From Dolichospermum flos-aquae CCAP 1403/13F (GTDB lineage Bacteria; Cyanobacteriota; Cyanobacteriia; Cyanobacteriales; Nostocaceae): 64,000 nucleotides of DNA. Below, in pieces: positions 24,729-33,986 of this stretch. Numbering within the stretch: position 1 is the first letter of the stretch; every line of letters begins with the position of its first letter. A program made the position numbers and the translations under genes. Under the pieces are notes generated by a model. That model worked only from the letters and a program-made list of their open reading frames with translations. It did no database searches and had not been told where the DNA came from. The DNA is taken from positions 1,116,001 through 1,180,000 of the forward strand of contig NZ_CP051206.1 in the NCBI RefSeq assembly GCF_012516395.1, in the 5' to 3' direction.

Positions 24729-26342
24729 ATGATCAAGTTAATCACAAGAATATTACTGGTATCTGTAGTTTATTTAACTTATGCCTTATTTAGTCATACT
24801 ATAGCTAATGCCGAAAACGTTGATTCATCAGAGATAGAACAAGTTACATCAGTTTCTCAATTAAGAGATGTAGAACCCACAGATTGGGCATTTCAGGCTT
24901 TACAATCTCTAGTTGAACGATATGCTTGCATTGCTGGATATCCCAATGGAACTTTCCGAGGAAATCGAGCTTTAACGCGCTATGAATTTGCTGCTGGTTT
25001 AAATGCTTGTTTGGATAGAGTTAATGAATTAATAGCCACAAGCACAAGTAACGCAGTCACAAAAGAAGATTTTAGTAAATTACAAAAATTAGGAGAAGAA
25101 TTTGCTGCTGAATTAGCCACACTCCGGGGAAAAGTAGATACTTTAGAGGCAAAAACCACAGAACTAGAAGCAAATCAATTTTCTACCACTACCAAACTAT
25201 TTGGACAAGCAATTTTTGGTATTCAAGGACGGAGTGAAAATAGTGCAGATTTGTCACCAAAAGATGGGATTAAAGAAACAATAGATAACGGGACAAAAAT
25301 TAACGTTATTAGTAATGTTCAACTCACACTACTTACCCAATTTAAAAACCGCAGCTTTTTAGTAACAGGATTACAAGCTGGTAATGGGGGTACAGCTAGT
25401 TTCAATGCCCCCCGAATCACCAACGATACCCGATTAGCTTATGAAGGTAATACAGATAATAGCTTAGTTTTAACTGACCTCAATTATCGGTTTTTAGTAG
25501 GTGATAAAGTAGCAGTAATCGTTGGTCCAGCAGGGGTTAATCCTATCAACACTTTTCGGGGAGCGAACCGCATAGAAAGTGCAGGTAAAGGTCCCATTTC
25601 TACCTTTGCTCAACGTAACCCAATTTTAGCAATTGGTAATGGTACAGGTGGTTTGGGCTTGGATTGGCAAATGAATAAACGAATTAGTTTACAAGCAGTT
25701 TATACAGCCAGTAAACCCGCCGATAGTAGCCAAAATGCCGGATTATTTAATGGAGGAAATGCCACCGGAGTGCAATTAAATCTTGCTCCTACTAATAATA
25801 TTGATGTAGCACTAAATTATATTAATTCCTACTCGACTACAGGATTTTTAGGAACTGGAATTGGTGATGATTTATTGGCTTATACACCTACTTCTACTAG
25901 TCCCCTGACAACTGATGCTTTTGGTGCTACTGCATCTTGGCAGGTTAATCCTAAGTTGACAATTGGTGGTTGGGGTGGTTTTACGACTTCTCGTATACCT
26001 GGACAATCAGGGAGTGTAAAAACTAATAATTGGATGGCTTTTCTCAACCTTCCCGATTTATTGGGACAAGGAAATTTGGGGGGGATTTATGTAGGACAAC
26101 CTCCGAAAATTGTTAGTAGTGATTTACCAACAGGTAATAATCTTCCAGGTATTCTTAAAGATTCTCTTGGTAGTGCGGGAGGACAACCAGGAACTACTAC
26201 TCATGTAGAAGCTTTTTATCGTTATCGAATGTCAAATAATATTAATATTACTCCTGGTGTAATCTTGATATTTGAGCCAAGACATAGCCCGAATAGCGAC
26301 ATGATTACCATTGGTGTTCTCCGAACAACTTTTAGTTTCTAA
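24729..26342 (+). CDS. SLH-domain OprB-type outer-membrane porin
   Basis: About 537 residues. Signal peptide MIKLITRILLVSVVYLTYALFS..ANA, an S-layer homology domain (VSQLRDVEPTDWAFQALQSLVERYACIAGYPNGTFRGNRALTRYEFAAGLNACLDRV), a coiled-coil segment (FSKLQKLGEEFAAELATLRGKVDTLEAKTTELE), then a beta-barrel of the OprB/cyanobacterial iron-uptake porin type ending in FSF. The SLH part anchors to peptidoglycan and the barrel allows solute or ion passage. I prefer ATG 24729 because the signal peptide starts there; ATG 24708 is in frame too. The next gene, a secreted protein, begins 56 bp on and may be co-transcribed. Confidence 0.88.
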   Translation: MIKLITRILLVSVVYLTYALFSHTIANAENVDSSEIEQVTSVSQLRDVEPTDWAFQALQSLVERYACIAGYPNGTFRGNRALTRYEFAAGLNACLDRVNELIATSTSNAVTKEDFSKLQKLGEEFAAELATLRGKVDTLEAKTTELEANQFSTTTKLFGQAIFGIQGRSENSADLSPKDGIKETIDNGTKINVISNVQLTLLTQFKNRSFLVTGLQAGNGGTASFNAPRITNDTRLAYEGNTDNSLVLTDLNYRFLVGDKVAVIVGPAGVNPINTFRGANRIESAGKGPISTFAQRNPILAIGNGTGGLGLDWQMNKRISLQAVYTASKPADSSQNAGLFNGGNATGVQLNLAPTNNIDVALNYINSYSTTGFLGTGIGDDLLAYTPTSTSPLTTDAFGATASWQVNPKLTIGGWGGFTTSRIPGQSGSVKTNNWMAFLNLPDLLGQGNLGGIYVGQPPKIVSSDLPTGNNLPGILKDSLGSAGGQPGTTTHVEAFYRYRMSNNINITPGVILIFEPRHSPNSDMITIGVLRTTFSF

Positions 26343-26398
26343 AGATATATTCTTACCAATTAAAATACAAATTTTTCTATAATAGGATTTGCAAAAAA

Positions 26399-27115
26399 AT
26401 GTGGACTAAATCTATTAGTAATATTTTAAAAATGGGAATATTTAGTAGTTGTTTTTTAGCTGCTAATTTACCTGTTCAAGGGCAAATTATGATTCAAGGT
26501 GGTAATCTATCTGGAAATCTGAATTATAACTATGACAATCCCATAGTACCTGTTTTTAATGGATTAACTGGGTTAGATGTTAACTCATTTAATTTAGAAA
26601 CTGACATTGGTAGAATATCTAATTTTCAAGGGACTGGACAATTAAAAGAAGTTAGTAATTTAGCAGGTATTCTCCAAAATGGTCAACCGACAATTGGGAC
26701 TTTATCTGGTTTAATAACTGGGAGATCACAAACTGCTAATGGTAATTCTCTACTTTTTAATAATACTCCTATAACTATCAATGGTGTTGTCTCTTCTCTT
26801 CAGAAAATTAATAACTTTACCCAAGCCGGGAATATCGCCATTACTGGTGGCAAGATTGATACTAATTTACTCACAAATCTAACTCAACCTGGAGCATTTA
26901 ATTTTGGGACAAATTTAACAAACCTTGGTGTATTATCAAATTTAGGGAGAACAGCCACAGAGCAGTTTAACTTACCTCAATTAGGCTTGAATCCCCAAGT
27001 TATTCAATCATTAACTAATAATCCCAACTATGGGAGAGTTGGTTCTCCTGGGTTGATAACAACTCCTGGACTACCTTCGAGAATTTACCCCGGTTTAACA
27101 GCACCCAGAAAATAA
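26399..27115 (+). CDS. Secreted Asn-rich protein of unknown function
   Basis: 238 residues, not recognised. An N-terminal signal peptide (MWTKSISNILKMGIFSSCFLAANLPVQGQ) precedes a low-complexity, Asn/Gly/Thr/Leu-rich body with no charged clusters or cysteines. Recurrent short units such as NLTNLG/LTQPG and TTPGLPSRIYPGL suggest an extended or beta-helical surface protein. It follows the SLH/OprB porin on the same strand, so it could be an envelope partner. Composition matches the neighbours, with no sign of breakage. Confidence 0.6.
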   Translation: MWTKSISNILKMGIFSSCFLAANLPVQGQIMIQGGNLSGNLNYNYDNPIVPVFNGLTGLDVNSFNLETDIGRISNFQGTGQLKEVSNLAGILQNGQPTIGTLSGLITGRSQTANGNSLLFNNTPITINGVVSSLQKINNFTQAGNIAITGGKIDTNLLTNLTQPGAFNFGTNLTNLGVLSNLGRTATEQFNLPQLGLNPQVIQSLTNNPNYGRVGSPGLITTPGLPSRIYPGLTAPRK

Positions 27116-27187
27116 ATCAACTATAATTCGATAAACTTACAGTATTTTATTGTACAACAGTATAACTGAGTTTATTAATTACAGAAA

Positions 27188-27964
27188 ATGCCGCAAGATT
27201 TAACTTTAATCCATAGCTTACTTCTGTTCAGCACCGCATTTATTGCCGGTGGACTCAATGCTGTAGCGGGTGGTGGCAGTTTTATTACCTTTCCTACCCT
27301 GATATTTACAGGTATCGCCCCAATTAACGCTAATGCTACAAATAATACTGCACTGTGGATAGCAGCTATAGCTAGTGCAAGGGCATATCGTCAAGATTTA
27401 AACATCGAAAAACGACAATTATTATTACTAGCTGGTACCAGTTTAGTGGGTGGTGTCATTGGTTCAGTGGCTTTATTATATACATCACCAGATGTATTTA
27501 AAAAGATGTTGCCCTATTTGTTACTATCAGCAACATTGATATTTACATTTAGTGAATCTCTAAAAAGCTGGCTGCAACTTCAGAGTAAAAATGATGTTTC
27601 TGCACCTCCACCTTTATTTATTCTCCTAGTTTCTCAATTGGCAATCTCTATATATGGTGGGTTTTTCGGTGCGGGTATAGGCATTTTAATGTTAGCAACT
27701 TTAACCTTTTTAGGGATGAAAAATATTCACTCTATTAATGCTTTTAAAACTTTATTGGGTAGTTGCATTAATGGTGTGGCAATTATTCCTTTTATGTTCG
27801 CTAATTTGATTGCTTGGCATCAAGTTATGATCATGGCGGTTGGTGGTTCTCTAGGTGGTTATTTATGCGCTCATTTTGCCCGCAGACTAGAACCCAGCTT
27901 GGTGCGAAAATTCGTGATTGTGGTAGCTTTTGGGATGACTACTTACTTTTTTATTCATGGCTAA
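27188..27964 (+). CDS. TauE/SafE (DUF81) family anion exporter
   Basis: 258 residues, about eight membrane helices in two homologous halves. The family signature appears in each: GGLNAVAGGGSFITFPTLIFTG near residue 20 and YGGFFGAGIGILMLATLTFLG near residue 155. Members move sulfite, sulfonates or other organic anions across the inner membrane; the substrate here cannot be told. The start is ATG 27188 and no partner gene adjoins it. Confidence 0.85.
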   Translation: MPQDLTLIHSLLLFSTAFIAGGLNAVAGGGSFITFPTLIFTGIAPINANATNNTALWIAAIASARAYRQDLNIEKRQLLLLAGTSLVGGVIGSVALLYTSPDVFKKMLPYLLLSATLIFTFSESLKSWLQLQSKNDVSAPPPLFILLVSQLAISIYGGFFGAGIGILMLATLTFLGMKNIHSINAFKTLLGSCINGVAIIPFMFANLIAWHQVMIMAVGGSLGGYLCAHFARRLEPSLVRKFVIVVAFGMTTYFFIHG

Positions 27965-28018
27965 GTAGGTAAATACAATTATACTCAAAACGGCTTATCT
28001 GTTGCCTTCCATAACCGT

Positions 28019-28066
28019 CAGGGAATAAATTCCCTGTCTCATAGCTCAAGTCCGTTAAAACGGACT
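28019..28066. repeat. Dispersed hairpin pair, copy 3
   Basis: CAGGGAATAAATTCCCTG (28019-28036) and AGTCCGTTAAAACGGACT (28049-28066), the same two-module arrangement as at 10528 and 2544, in the opposite module order from 10528. A further palindrome GGGCTAGAAGCCC follows at about 28105. It may terminate the exporter transcript. Confidence 0.8.
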
Positions 28067-28347
28067 AATATATTTTCCTAGTGTCTAGTATAAATACTCA
28101 ATGGACGGGCTAGAAGCCCACCCCACAATAATTGTATGACTGGTAGTCTCTCCAAATATTAATTAAATATAAAACTATTAATTTTGTGACTTTGATTACA
28201 GTTTTTTCTATTTGGTAACGCTTGAATGGGAAAATAACTTATTTGTCCACAAGAATAAACAGGACTATCTCAAGGATTACACCATAGGGATCACGGCTAA
28301 TCTAAGGAAAGTTACATCTAAAGTAAATTTATATATCTCAGGTATGA
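28067..28347. other. Non-coding stretch
   Basis: AT-rich, with one GGGCTAGAAGCCC palindrome near 28105 and nothing else recognised. The open frame 28212-28448 looks like chance. Confidence 0.5.
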
Positions 28348-28362
28348 TGATAATAATTATCA
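28348..28362 (+). promoter_or_regulatory. Perfect Zur-type (Fur-family) palindrome
   Basis: TGATAATAATTATCA is a 7-1-7 palindrome identical to the cyanobacterial Zur consensus TGATAAT-N-ATTATCA, and also close to a Fur box. It lies about 100 bp upstream of a small zinc-ribbon gene, so zinc or iron control is plausible. Confidence 0.6.
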
Positions 28363-28464
28363 GGTTTGAGATAATGACCGAAGATATCAAATTTTTCACA
28401 TTCACAACAATTAAACAATTTTTGTCACTTTTTCTAAAAAATTATTAAATCCAGGGGTTTTAAA

Positions 28465-28644
28465 ATGCAAGTATCACAAAAGATTCATTGCCCAAATTGC
28501 GGTAGTGCTGCTGAACGTCACTATATTTCTGATAGTCAAATTACGCGGACACAATGCCCTAGTTGCGATTACCTAATGATAACTTGCACCCGCACCGGTA
28601 AAGTAATTGAGGCTTATGCACCAGGAATTTATGCTAGGAAATAA
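28465..28644 (+). CDS. Zinc-ribbon microprotein
   Basis: 59 residues: MQVSQKIHCPNCGSAAERHY then a CPSCDYLMITCTRTG segment, ending AYAPGIYARK. Two CxxC knuckles (C9/C12 and C32/C35 approximately) make a complete four-Cys zinc ribbon. Orthologues in cyanobacteria are often mislabelled as replication restart helicase PriA, though there is no helicase domain. An AGGGG ribosome-binding site precedes the ATG. The Zur-type palindrome upstream suggests a tie to metal supply. It converges on rlmN. Function unknown. Confidence 0.8.
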   Translation: MQVSQKIHCPNCGSAAERHYISDSQITRTQCPSCDYLMITCTRTGKVIEAYAPGIYARK

Positions 28645-28657
28645 TTGACAATTATAA

Positions 28658-29728
28658 TTACCTTTTTGTTGTTCTTAATTGTCCACAAGCAGCATCAGCT
28701 TCTAAACCGCGAGAATAACGGACACTAACCGCAGTATTTTGTTGTTGAAGAACATTAACAAAGGCTTCGATTCGGTCGCGGGTTGGTCTTTTATAATCTA
28801 CTTCTTGAATGGGATTATAGGGAATTAAGTTAACGTGACTTTGAAAACCCCGCAGACGTTTTGATAGTTCTAAAGCGTGTTCGGGTAAATCGTTAACTCC
28901 AGCGAGAAGAACATATTCAAAACTAACTCTGCGTCCAGTTATTTCTACATATTCTCGACATTCTGCCAGTAAGTCTTCTATGGGGTAGGGTTTGGCGCTG
29001 GGAATGAGTTGTTCTCGTAATGCTTGGTTGGGTGCGTGGAGACTGACAGCGAGGGTAATTTGTAGTTGGTGTTGGGCGACTTCAAGAATGCGATCGCGGA
29101 TACCTACAGTAGACAGTGTAATAAATCGCGCACCAATTCCCATGTCTTGATTAATGGATTTAATCGCTAAAAGCACATTTTCCGTATTCAACAATGGTTC
29201 ACCCATGCCCATGAATACCACATTACTCACCCGTTTTTGAAAATCCTCTTGGACAGTCAGGACTTGATCAACAATTTCCGCACGGGTAAGATTACGCTTA
29301 TAGCCACCTTTCCCAGTCGCACAAAAATTACAAGCCATTGGACAGCCGACTTGAGTAGAAACGCAGACTGTTAAGCGTTTATCGCTGGGAATACCCACTG
29401 TTTCCACAATTTCCCCGTCAGTCAATTTGAGGAGATATTTGACGGTATCATCGGGGGCAACGGAGCGGTAATGTAGAGAAGAACGACCTATGGGAACATC
29501 TGCAACTTGCAAACGCCAATTTTTTGGAAATACAGAAATATCAGCGAGCGATCGCACACTCTTATTATAGATCCAATCATGCAATTGCTTACCCCGATAA
29601 CTCGGTTGTCCCTGCTGCTGTACCCAAGCAGTTAACTCCGTCACGGAAGCACCAAGGAGAGGGGGAAGAAGTTCAGATTTAGTCGAGTTAGGAGAATCTA
29701 GCTGAGATACAAACGGCGTAGCAGACAT
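28658..29728 (-). CDS. rlmN: 23S rRNA/tRNA (adenine-C2) methyltransferase RlmN
   Basis: 356 residues. Radical SAM enzyme methylating A2503 of 23S rRNA and A37 of some tRNAs. The cluster motif CPMACNFC (CxxxCxxC) is in [26 protein letters not shown]. Also present are [11 protein letters not shown] (SAM-binding GEP), [15 protein letters not shown] and the C-terminal [14 protein letters not shown] with the methyl-carrying Cys. Normal length, nothing odd. Confidence 0.96.
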   Translation of the reverse strand: MSATPFVSQLDSPNSTKSELLPPLLGASVTELTAWVQQQGQPSYRGKQLHDWIYNKSVRSLADISVFPKNWRLQVADVPIGRSSLHYRSVAPDDTVKYLLKLTDGEIVETVGIPSDKRLTVCVSTQVGCPMACNFCATGKGGYKRNLTRAEIVDQVLTVQEDFQKRVSNVVFMGMGEPLLNTENVLLAIKSINQDMGIGARFITLSTVGIRDRILEVAQHQLQITLAVSLHAPNQALREQLIPSAKPYPIEDLLAECREYVEITGRRVSFEYVLLAGVNDLPEHALELSKRLRGFQSHVNLIPYNPIQEVDYKRPTRDRIEAFVNVLQQQNTAVSVRYSRGLEADAACGQLRTTKR

Positions 29729-29883
29729 AAAAAATCACAATTTGATGCTAATTTTCTATTGTACTATATTGTTTTTGTTTCGCGCAAAGGGGCAAAGGAG
29801 CAAAGGCGCAAAGGAAGAAATTATTCATCCGTCTTCATCTGCGTTTATCTGCGTTTATCTGCGGTCTATTATTCTATAAATCT

Positions 29884-30717
29884 TCATGGAGAGACTTCCA
29901 AAGTAATAATAGTAACCTCTGGTGGACAAAATAACCGTCCGGGGAAATAAGTTCCTAGACCTCGATTTACATATAATTGATTATTTCCCACTTTATGTAA
30001 ACCCTGTGACCATTGCCAATGGCGTAATATAGAATGGGTTTTCCGTAAAAATGGTAATTTACGCCGAATTTTTTTGGGGATTTTTTTGACTATTTTTGCA
30101 TAGTAAATCATTGCAAGTCCGAGTCCAGGAATTACGATTTGTCCACCGTGACTATGACCAGATAATTGTAAATCTACCCGCCATTTTTTGAGAATTTCGG
30201 CTGTATCTGGGTGATGAGATAAGACAATCCGAGGTGTAGTAGAATCAAGTTGATTCATAATTGCTTCTGGATTAAATTCTTTGGCATAAAAATCCGCTAA
30301 TCCCACTAGAGGTAATTTTTCTCCAACTGGGTAAGCAATTTGATTCCAAAGTACATTAATCCCCACATTTGTTAAAGCATTTGTAATTTCTGATTTTGAA
30401 CTGGGATAACAAATATCATGATTGCCAAGGATAGCATAGACACCATAGCGACTTTCTAGATTTTTTAATCTTAGTGCTAGTTGATGAATTGGTTTAGCAA
30501 TTGTGTTAACATAGTCGCCAGTTAAAATAACTAAATCTGGTTTTGTGGCATTACTAACTGCAATTGCTTCTGTTAACATTTTTTCTGATAATAGACCATT
30601 ATCATAGTGAAAATCTGACATTTGTACCAACTTTAATCCTGCTAATGATAGAGGTAAGTTGGGGATTTTCACTGTCAATTTTTCTGTGGACAAAGCTCCA
30701 GTTAATAATTTGTGCAT
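29884..30717 (-). CDS. Calcineurin-like metallophosphoesterase
   Basis: 277 residues. Metal-binding motifs in order: MSDFHYD (DxH), LTGDYVN (GD), LGNHDICY (GNHD), LSHHPD and LQLSGHSHGGQ (GHxH). Similar to the YkuE/YaeI group of two-metal phosphodiesterases; the substrate is unknown (lipid precursors have been reported for some relatives). The start at 30717 gives MHKLLTGALSTEKLTVKIPNLPLSLAGLKLVQMSDFH, with no clear signal peptide. Confidence 0.85.
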   Translation of the reverse strand: MHKLLTGALSTEKLTVKIPNLPLSLAGLKLVQMSDFHYDNGLLSEKMLTEAIAVSNATKPDLVILTGDYVNTIAKPIHQLALRLKNLESRYGVYAILGNHDICYPSSKSEITNALTNVGINVLWNQIAYPVGEKLPLVGLADFYAKEFNPEAIMNQLDSTTPRIVLSHHPDTAEILKKWRVDLQLSGHSHGGQIVIPGLGLAMIYYAKIVKKIPKKIRRKLPFLRKTHSILRHWQWSQGLHKVGNNQLYVNRGLGTYFPGRLFCPPEVTIITLEVSP

Positions 30718-30884
30718 AATAGAATAAAACTATGTTTATAAATCAAGACAACATTTCTGAAATTTTGTTGGGTTGCTGTCGCTTAACCCAACCTACAATT
30801 ATCAAAATATAATCGGATTTCTTTTGACATTAACAAAATATTTTGATATTAGCTGTAGCAAAAGAGTAATATATTTGAATACTC

Positions 30885-30917
30885 AGATACCCGACTTCTT
30901 AAATAAGTCGGGTATCT
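30885..30917 (-). terminator. Long hairpin after the LuxR-type gene
   Basis: AGATACCCGACTT (30885-30897) pairs perfectly with AAGTCGGGTATCT (30905-30917) around a 7-base loop. It lies 37 bp beyond the stop of the LuxR-type gene and serves as its probable terminator. Confidence 0.65.
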
Positions 30918-30953
30918 ATTATCTATCATTCTATGATGATCTACTTATAGCTA

Positions 30954-31610
30954 TTAGGAAACTAATCTATCTTGTAGTTTTGCCACCATTTCCGCACGAG
31001 TAGAAACCTCTAATTTACGGAACATCCTTTTTAAAGCTTGCTTGACAGAATTTTGAGTAATCCATAATTTAACGGCAATTTCCCCATTAGTTAAACCTTG
31101 AGCCACTAATTTGGCAATTTCTAATTCTCGCGCTGTGAGAGGACAATTACCAGCAGATGCAAAGGTTTTTGGTGTTGCTTGGAGTGTGGCCATTTTCGCT
31201 GATAAATGTAAACAAACTGCACTTAAATCAGCTAAATCATTACTATCAAAAGGCTGACTTCCGGGGTCACGAGCAAAGTTTAAAGTCCCCACTAATTGAC
31301 CATTACAAACTATCGGACCAGTCATTACGTGTTCGTGACGAGTGCAATAGTTTTTCCAGTCTTCTGGGGATAAAATTAATTGTTCATGGGTGGGGGCGTG
31401 ACGTTCGACAACATAACGCCCAATGGGGTTAGCTTCTAAGCAGACAGCGGGAATTTCAATTTGAGTATCTAATTGGTCACCTAGGAGATCCATACCCCAA
31501 TGTTGTACTGCAAAATGGTCGCCAATGGTATCCATGAGAGCTAGTTTTAATTCTTGCTCATTTTGGACATTAGCGATCGCTTGAAAAATGGCGTGGAGAG
31601 TTTTAGCCAT
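30954..31610 (-). CDS. GAF-LuxR family transcriptional regulator
   Basis: About 218 residues from ATG 31610 (MAKTLHAIFQAIANVQNEQEL); an upstream in-frame start at 31622 is possible. The N-terminal 150 residues form a GAF-like sensor (WGMDLLGD.., GPIVCNGQLVGTLNFARDPGSQPFDSNDLADLSAVCLHLS). The C-terminus is a LuxR helix-turn-helix (LTARELEIAKLVAQGLTNGEIAVKLWITQNSVKQALKRMFRKLEVSTRAEMVAKL). No phosphoacceptor domain, so it probably responds to a ligand or redox signal. Divergent from the DUF3386 gene, with about 100 bp between. The regulated genes cannot be told from sequence. Confidence 0.82.
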   Translation of the reverse strand: MAKTLHAIFQAIANVQNEQELKLALMDTIGDHFAVQHWGMDLLGDQLDTQIEIPAVCLEANPIGRYVVERHAPTHEQLILSPEDWKNYCTRHEHVMTGPIVCNGQLVGTLNFARDPGSQPFDSNDLADLSAVCLHLSAKMATLQATPKTFASAGNCPLTARELEIAKLVAQGLTNGEIAVKLWITQNSVKQALKRMFRKLEVSTRAEMVAKLQDRLVS

Positions 31611-31713
31611 AAGTGTACCCATTTGGGGTCTATGCGAACCTCGATAATTACCTCTATGCTAATACCAGCAACGATAAAAAGCTATTTTAACTTGTAACCA
31701 GAGGACAAGCACG

Positions 31714-32358
31714 ATGACAGTTACTCAAATCTCAGCCCAAGAACTTTTTCAGGCTGCCTATCAAAACCGTTATACTTGGGATGAAAATTTCCCTGGCTAT
31801 ACCGCAGATATTACTTATAAGTATGATGACCAAGTGATCAAAGGTCAAGTGGTGATTGATGCCAATATGAAGGCAGAAGTTCTGAATGTGGAAGACGAAT
31901 CTGCTAAAAAAGCCATTCACGGACAAGCTTGGGAAATCGCCGTTCACCGTGTCCGTCGCGCTTTTGAACAAACCCACGGCGCAAATACTTTTAGACCCGG
32001 TGAAACTGACGCAACCGGCGCAGTCGAAATTTTTGTTGGTGGAAAGTCAGAAGGAGATAAGTACAAAGTGCGTAACAATGAAGTTTGCCACGTTCACCGT
32101 TTAATTCACGGTACTTTTGTGACTATTGACACTTTCAGCAGTCACGACACTGGAGAAGGATATCTTTCTCACACATACAATTCTGTTTATCATGACCCCG
32201 AAACCAGCGCTCAAAAGGGCGGTAAAAGCGATTTTACTGATGAATATGAGAAGGTAGGAAATTACTACATTCTTAACCGTCGGGAAATCCGCACGGAAAT
32301 CGCAGAACGCATTTCTATTCAAGATTTCATCTTTTCTAACATTGAGTTGTTAGGTTAA
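31714..32358 (+). CDS. DUF3386 family protein
   Basis: 214 residues. Matches the cyanobacterial DUF3386 family: AQELFQAAYQNRYTWDENFPGYTADITYKYDDQVIKGQVVIDANMKAEVLN, then EIAVHRVRRAFEQTHGANTF, GTFVTIDTFSSHDTGEGYLSHTYNSVYHDP. Soluble, conserved in phototrophs, function unknown. The start is ATG 31714. It is followed by a hairpin repeat that may end its transcript. Confidence 0.85.
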   Translation: MTVTQISAQELFQAAYQNRYTWDENFPGYTADITYKYDDQVIKGQVVIDANMKAEVLNVEDESAKKAIHGQAWEIAVHRVRRAFEQTHGANTFRPGETDATGAVEIFVGGKSEGDKYKVRNNEVCHVHRLIHGTFVTIDTFSSHDTGEGYLSHTYNSVYHDPETSAQKGGKSDFTDEYEKVGNYYILNRREIRTEIAERISIQDFIFSNIELLG

Positions 32359-32383
32359 GTAGAACGGCTTGAATAATTTAAAG

Positions 32384-32435
32384 TTCGTAGTGAGGAATTT
32401 ATGCCCCATTTGCGGGCTGAAGCCCTCACTACGAA
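32384..32435. repeat. Hairpin repeat after DUF3386 gene
   Basis: TTCGTAGTGAGG (32384-32395) and CCTCACTACGAA (32424-32435) are exact inverted copies around GGGCTGAAGCCC. A common cyanobacterial dispersed palindrome, likely acting as a terminator. Confidence 0.7.
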
Positions 32436-32719
32436 ATCATCTCCAGATTTTTTTCCTTTCTTTGTGAGAAATCCCATGTAAGTCCTGTGTTTAAGCTTAT
32501 TGTTGGCAGTTTTGCCAAAAATTATCTTTAGCTAAGGTATTGTCATATATTAGATTGTCTATTATTATATTTTTGGTTGTGCTTCTAGCCTGCCGTAGTC
32601 AGCAATAATTCTTGGTATTTTCATACGACGAAAAGTGCCAAATCAATGCTATTTTCAAAATTGTCAATGTTTTTACTGAGGGAAGTTCAGCTTTAACAAT
32701 TTAAAGATGTATTAATCCT
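32436..32719. other. Non-coding leader before the anabaenopeptin cluster
   Basis: AT-rich with a small hairpin TTGGCAGTTTTGCCAA near 32503. Presumably holds the cluster promoter. I see no convincing -10/-35 pair or NtcA site. Confidence 0.4.
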
Positions 32720-32894
32720 TATTAGTACCAACGCCGTAAGAGACTTCCAAGCTAATAGGTAAGTGTCTTGGGAATCAGGACTCCTGTCCTTGGGGGGAAT
32801 GTCTAACTCTCAGGCCAACAGAACTACTAAGACAAGAGAGGCTATTCCCGATGAATTGGGAAGCCCTGTCCGTAAGACTGACAGGGTAGTTCAC
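32720..32894 (+). ncRNA. Omega-RNA-like right end of an IS200/IS605 element
   Basis: A compact multi-stem region: TATTAG/CTAATA, AGGACTCCTGTCCT, AACTCTC pairing with GAGAGG, TTCCCGATGAATTGGGAA and CCCTGTC..GACAGGG, ending GGGTAGTTCAC at 32894. The order AACTCTC..GAGAGGCTA..TTCCC..GGGAAGCCC..GGGTAGTTCAC resembles the 3' ends (omega-RNA scaffold) of cyanobacterial IS605-family tnpB elements as I remember them. No tnpB or tnpA frame remains. The hphB start codon is 18 bp downstream, in the position of the guide segment. It could be a relic or a retained RNA in the leader. Confidence 0.5.
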
Positions 32895-32911
32895 ATAACA
32901 AATACGGAAAA

Positions 32912-33961
32912 ATGGGGTCTTTAAGTAAGCCATCTTATCGGATTGTCGCCATACCGGGGGAAGGAATTGGTCCAGAAGTTGTAGAAGCTTCCTTGCAAAT
33001 TCTTCAACACGTCGCTAAAATTGAAGGATTTACCTTGCGGGTAGACTATGGTTGGCTTGGTGCAACTGCCTTCTTGCAAATGGGTAGTTATTTCCCTCAA
33101 GCCACTGTCCAACTGTGCGATGGAGCTAATGGGATTGTATTTGGTGCGGTTAGCCAAGGGGGACTCCTAGAACTGCGAAAGCACTATGACTTTTTTTGCA
33201 ATCTGCGTCCAATTCGGATTGTTGATAGTTTAGTGCATAAATCTAGCCTTCGGCCAGAAAAGGTTCAAGGACTCGATATACTAATCATTCGAGAATTAGT
33301 TAGTGGGATTTATTTTGGACCGGCTGGACGTTCTTCAGATGAAAAGGGAGCTTATGGCTACCATACCATGCTCTACTACGATGAAGAGATTCGACGGATC
33401 GCTCGTATAGCTTTACAAAAAGCCCAAGAGCGAAGAGGATTACTCACCATAGCCCACAAAGAAAATGCCTTGCCTCATTTGGGTTGGACTCGTCTGGTGC
33501 AAGAAGAAGCAATCAAGTTTCCAGGTGTTGTTGTTGAACCAATGCTGGTGGACAACTTAGCCATGCAAATGGTTCTTAATCCCCAGAGATTTGATACAGT
33601 TTTGGCGGGCAATATGTTTGGAGATATTCTGAGCGATATTGGCGGAGCTTTAGTTGGATCTCTCGGCTTATTAGGGTCAGCCAGTCTGAATGCTGATGGA
33701 TTTGGACTATACGAACCAATTCACGGTACAGCCCCAGATATTGCAGGTAAAGGAATTGCTAATCCTCTAGGAACTCTTGGAGCTTGTGTTTTAATGCTTC
33801 AGCAATGGGGGGAAGTGGGTGCTGCCCAACGAATTATAGCAGCGCAAGAGCAAGTGTTATCTGAAGGATATCGGACAGCCGATTTGTTTCCCCAAGGATC
33901 TGAAATATTGATCAATACTGAAAAATTAATTGACCTTTTATTAGAAAAACTTTCCAGCTAA
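32912..33961 (+). CDS. hphB: Isopropylmalate-dehydrogenase-like HphB (homotyrosine pathway)
   Basis: 349 residues of the LeuB family: YRIVAIPGEGIGPEVV, IRELVSGIYFGPAG, HKENALPHLGWTRL with the catalytic Lys, EPMLVDNLAMQMVLNPQRFDTVLAGNMFGDILSDIGGAL (metal Asp residues) and EPIHGTAPDIAGKGIANP. Beside a fused LeuCD-like gene and a synthetase with a homotyrosine module, it is best read as HphB. HphB oxidises the benzyl- or hydroxybenzylmalate intermediate that extends phenylalanine/tyrosine precursors by one carbon. Differences from true LeuB (VSG for TGG; HKEN for DKAN) fit an altered substrate. hphA is not in the window. Confidence 0.8.
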   Translation: MGSLSKPSYRIVAIPGEGIGPEVVEASLQILQHVAKIEGFTLRVDYGWLGATAFLQMGSYFPQATVQLCDGANGIVFGAVSQGGLLELRKHYDFFCNLRPIRIVDSLVHKSSLRPEKVQGLDILIIRELVSGIYFGPAGRSSDEKGAYGYHTMLYYDEEIRRIARIALQKAQERRGLLTIAHKENALPHLGWTRLVQEEAIKFPGVVVEPMLVDNLAMQMVLNPQRFDTVLAGNMFGDILSDIGGALVGSLGLLGSASLNADGFGLYEPIHGTAPDIAGKGIANPLGTLGACVLMLQQWGEVGAAQRIIAAQEQVLSEGYRTADLFPQGSEILINTEKLIDLLLEKLSS

Positions 33962-33986
33962 CAACATTCTCAATTCCGGGGGCTTT

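Noticed and set aside
28212-28448. 78-codon open frame
   Set aside because: Low complexity, no family resemblance, and it spans the Zur-type palindrome and the AT-rich leader of the zinc-ribbon gene.
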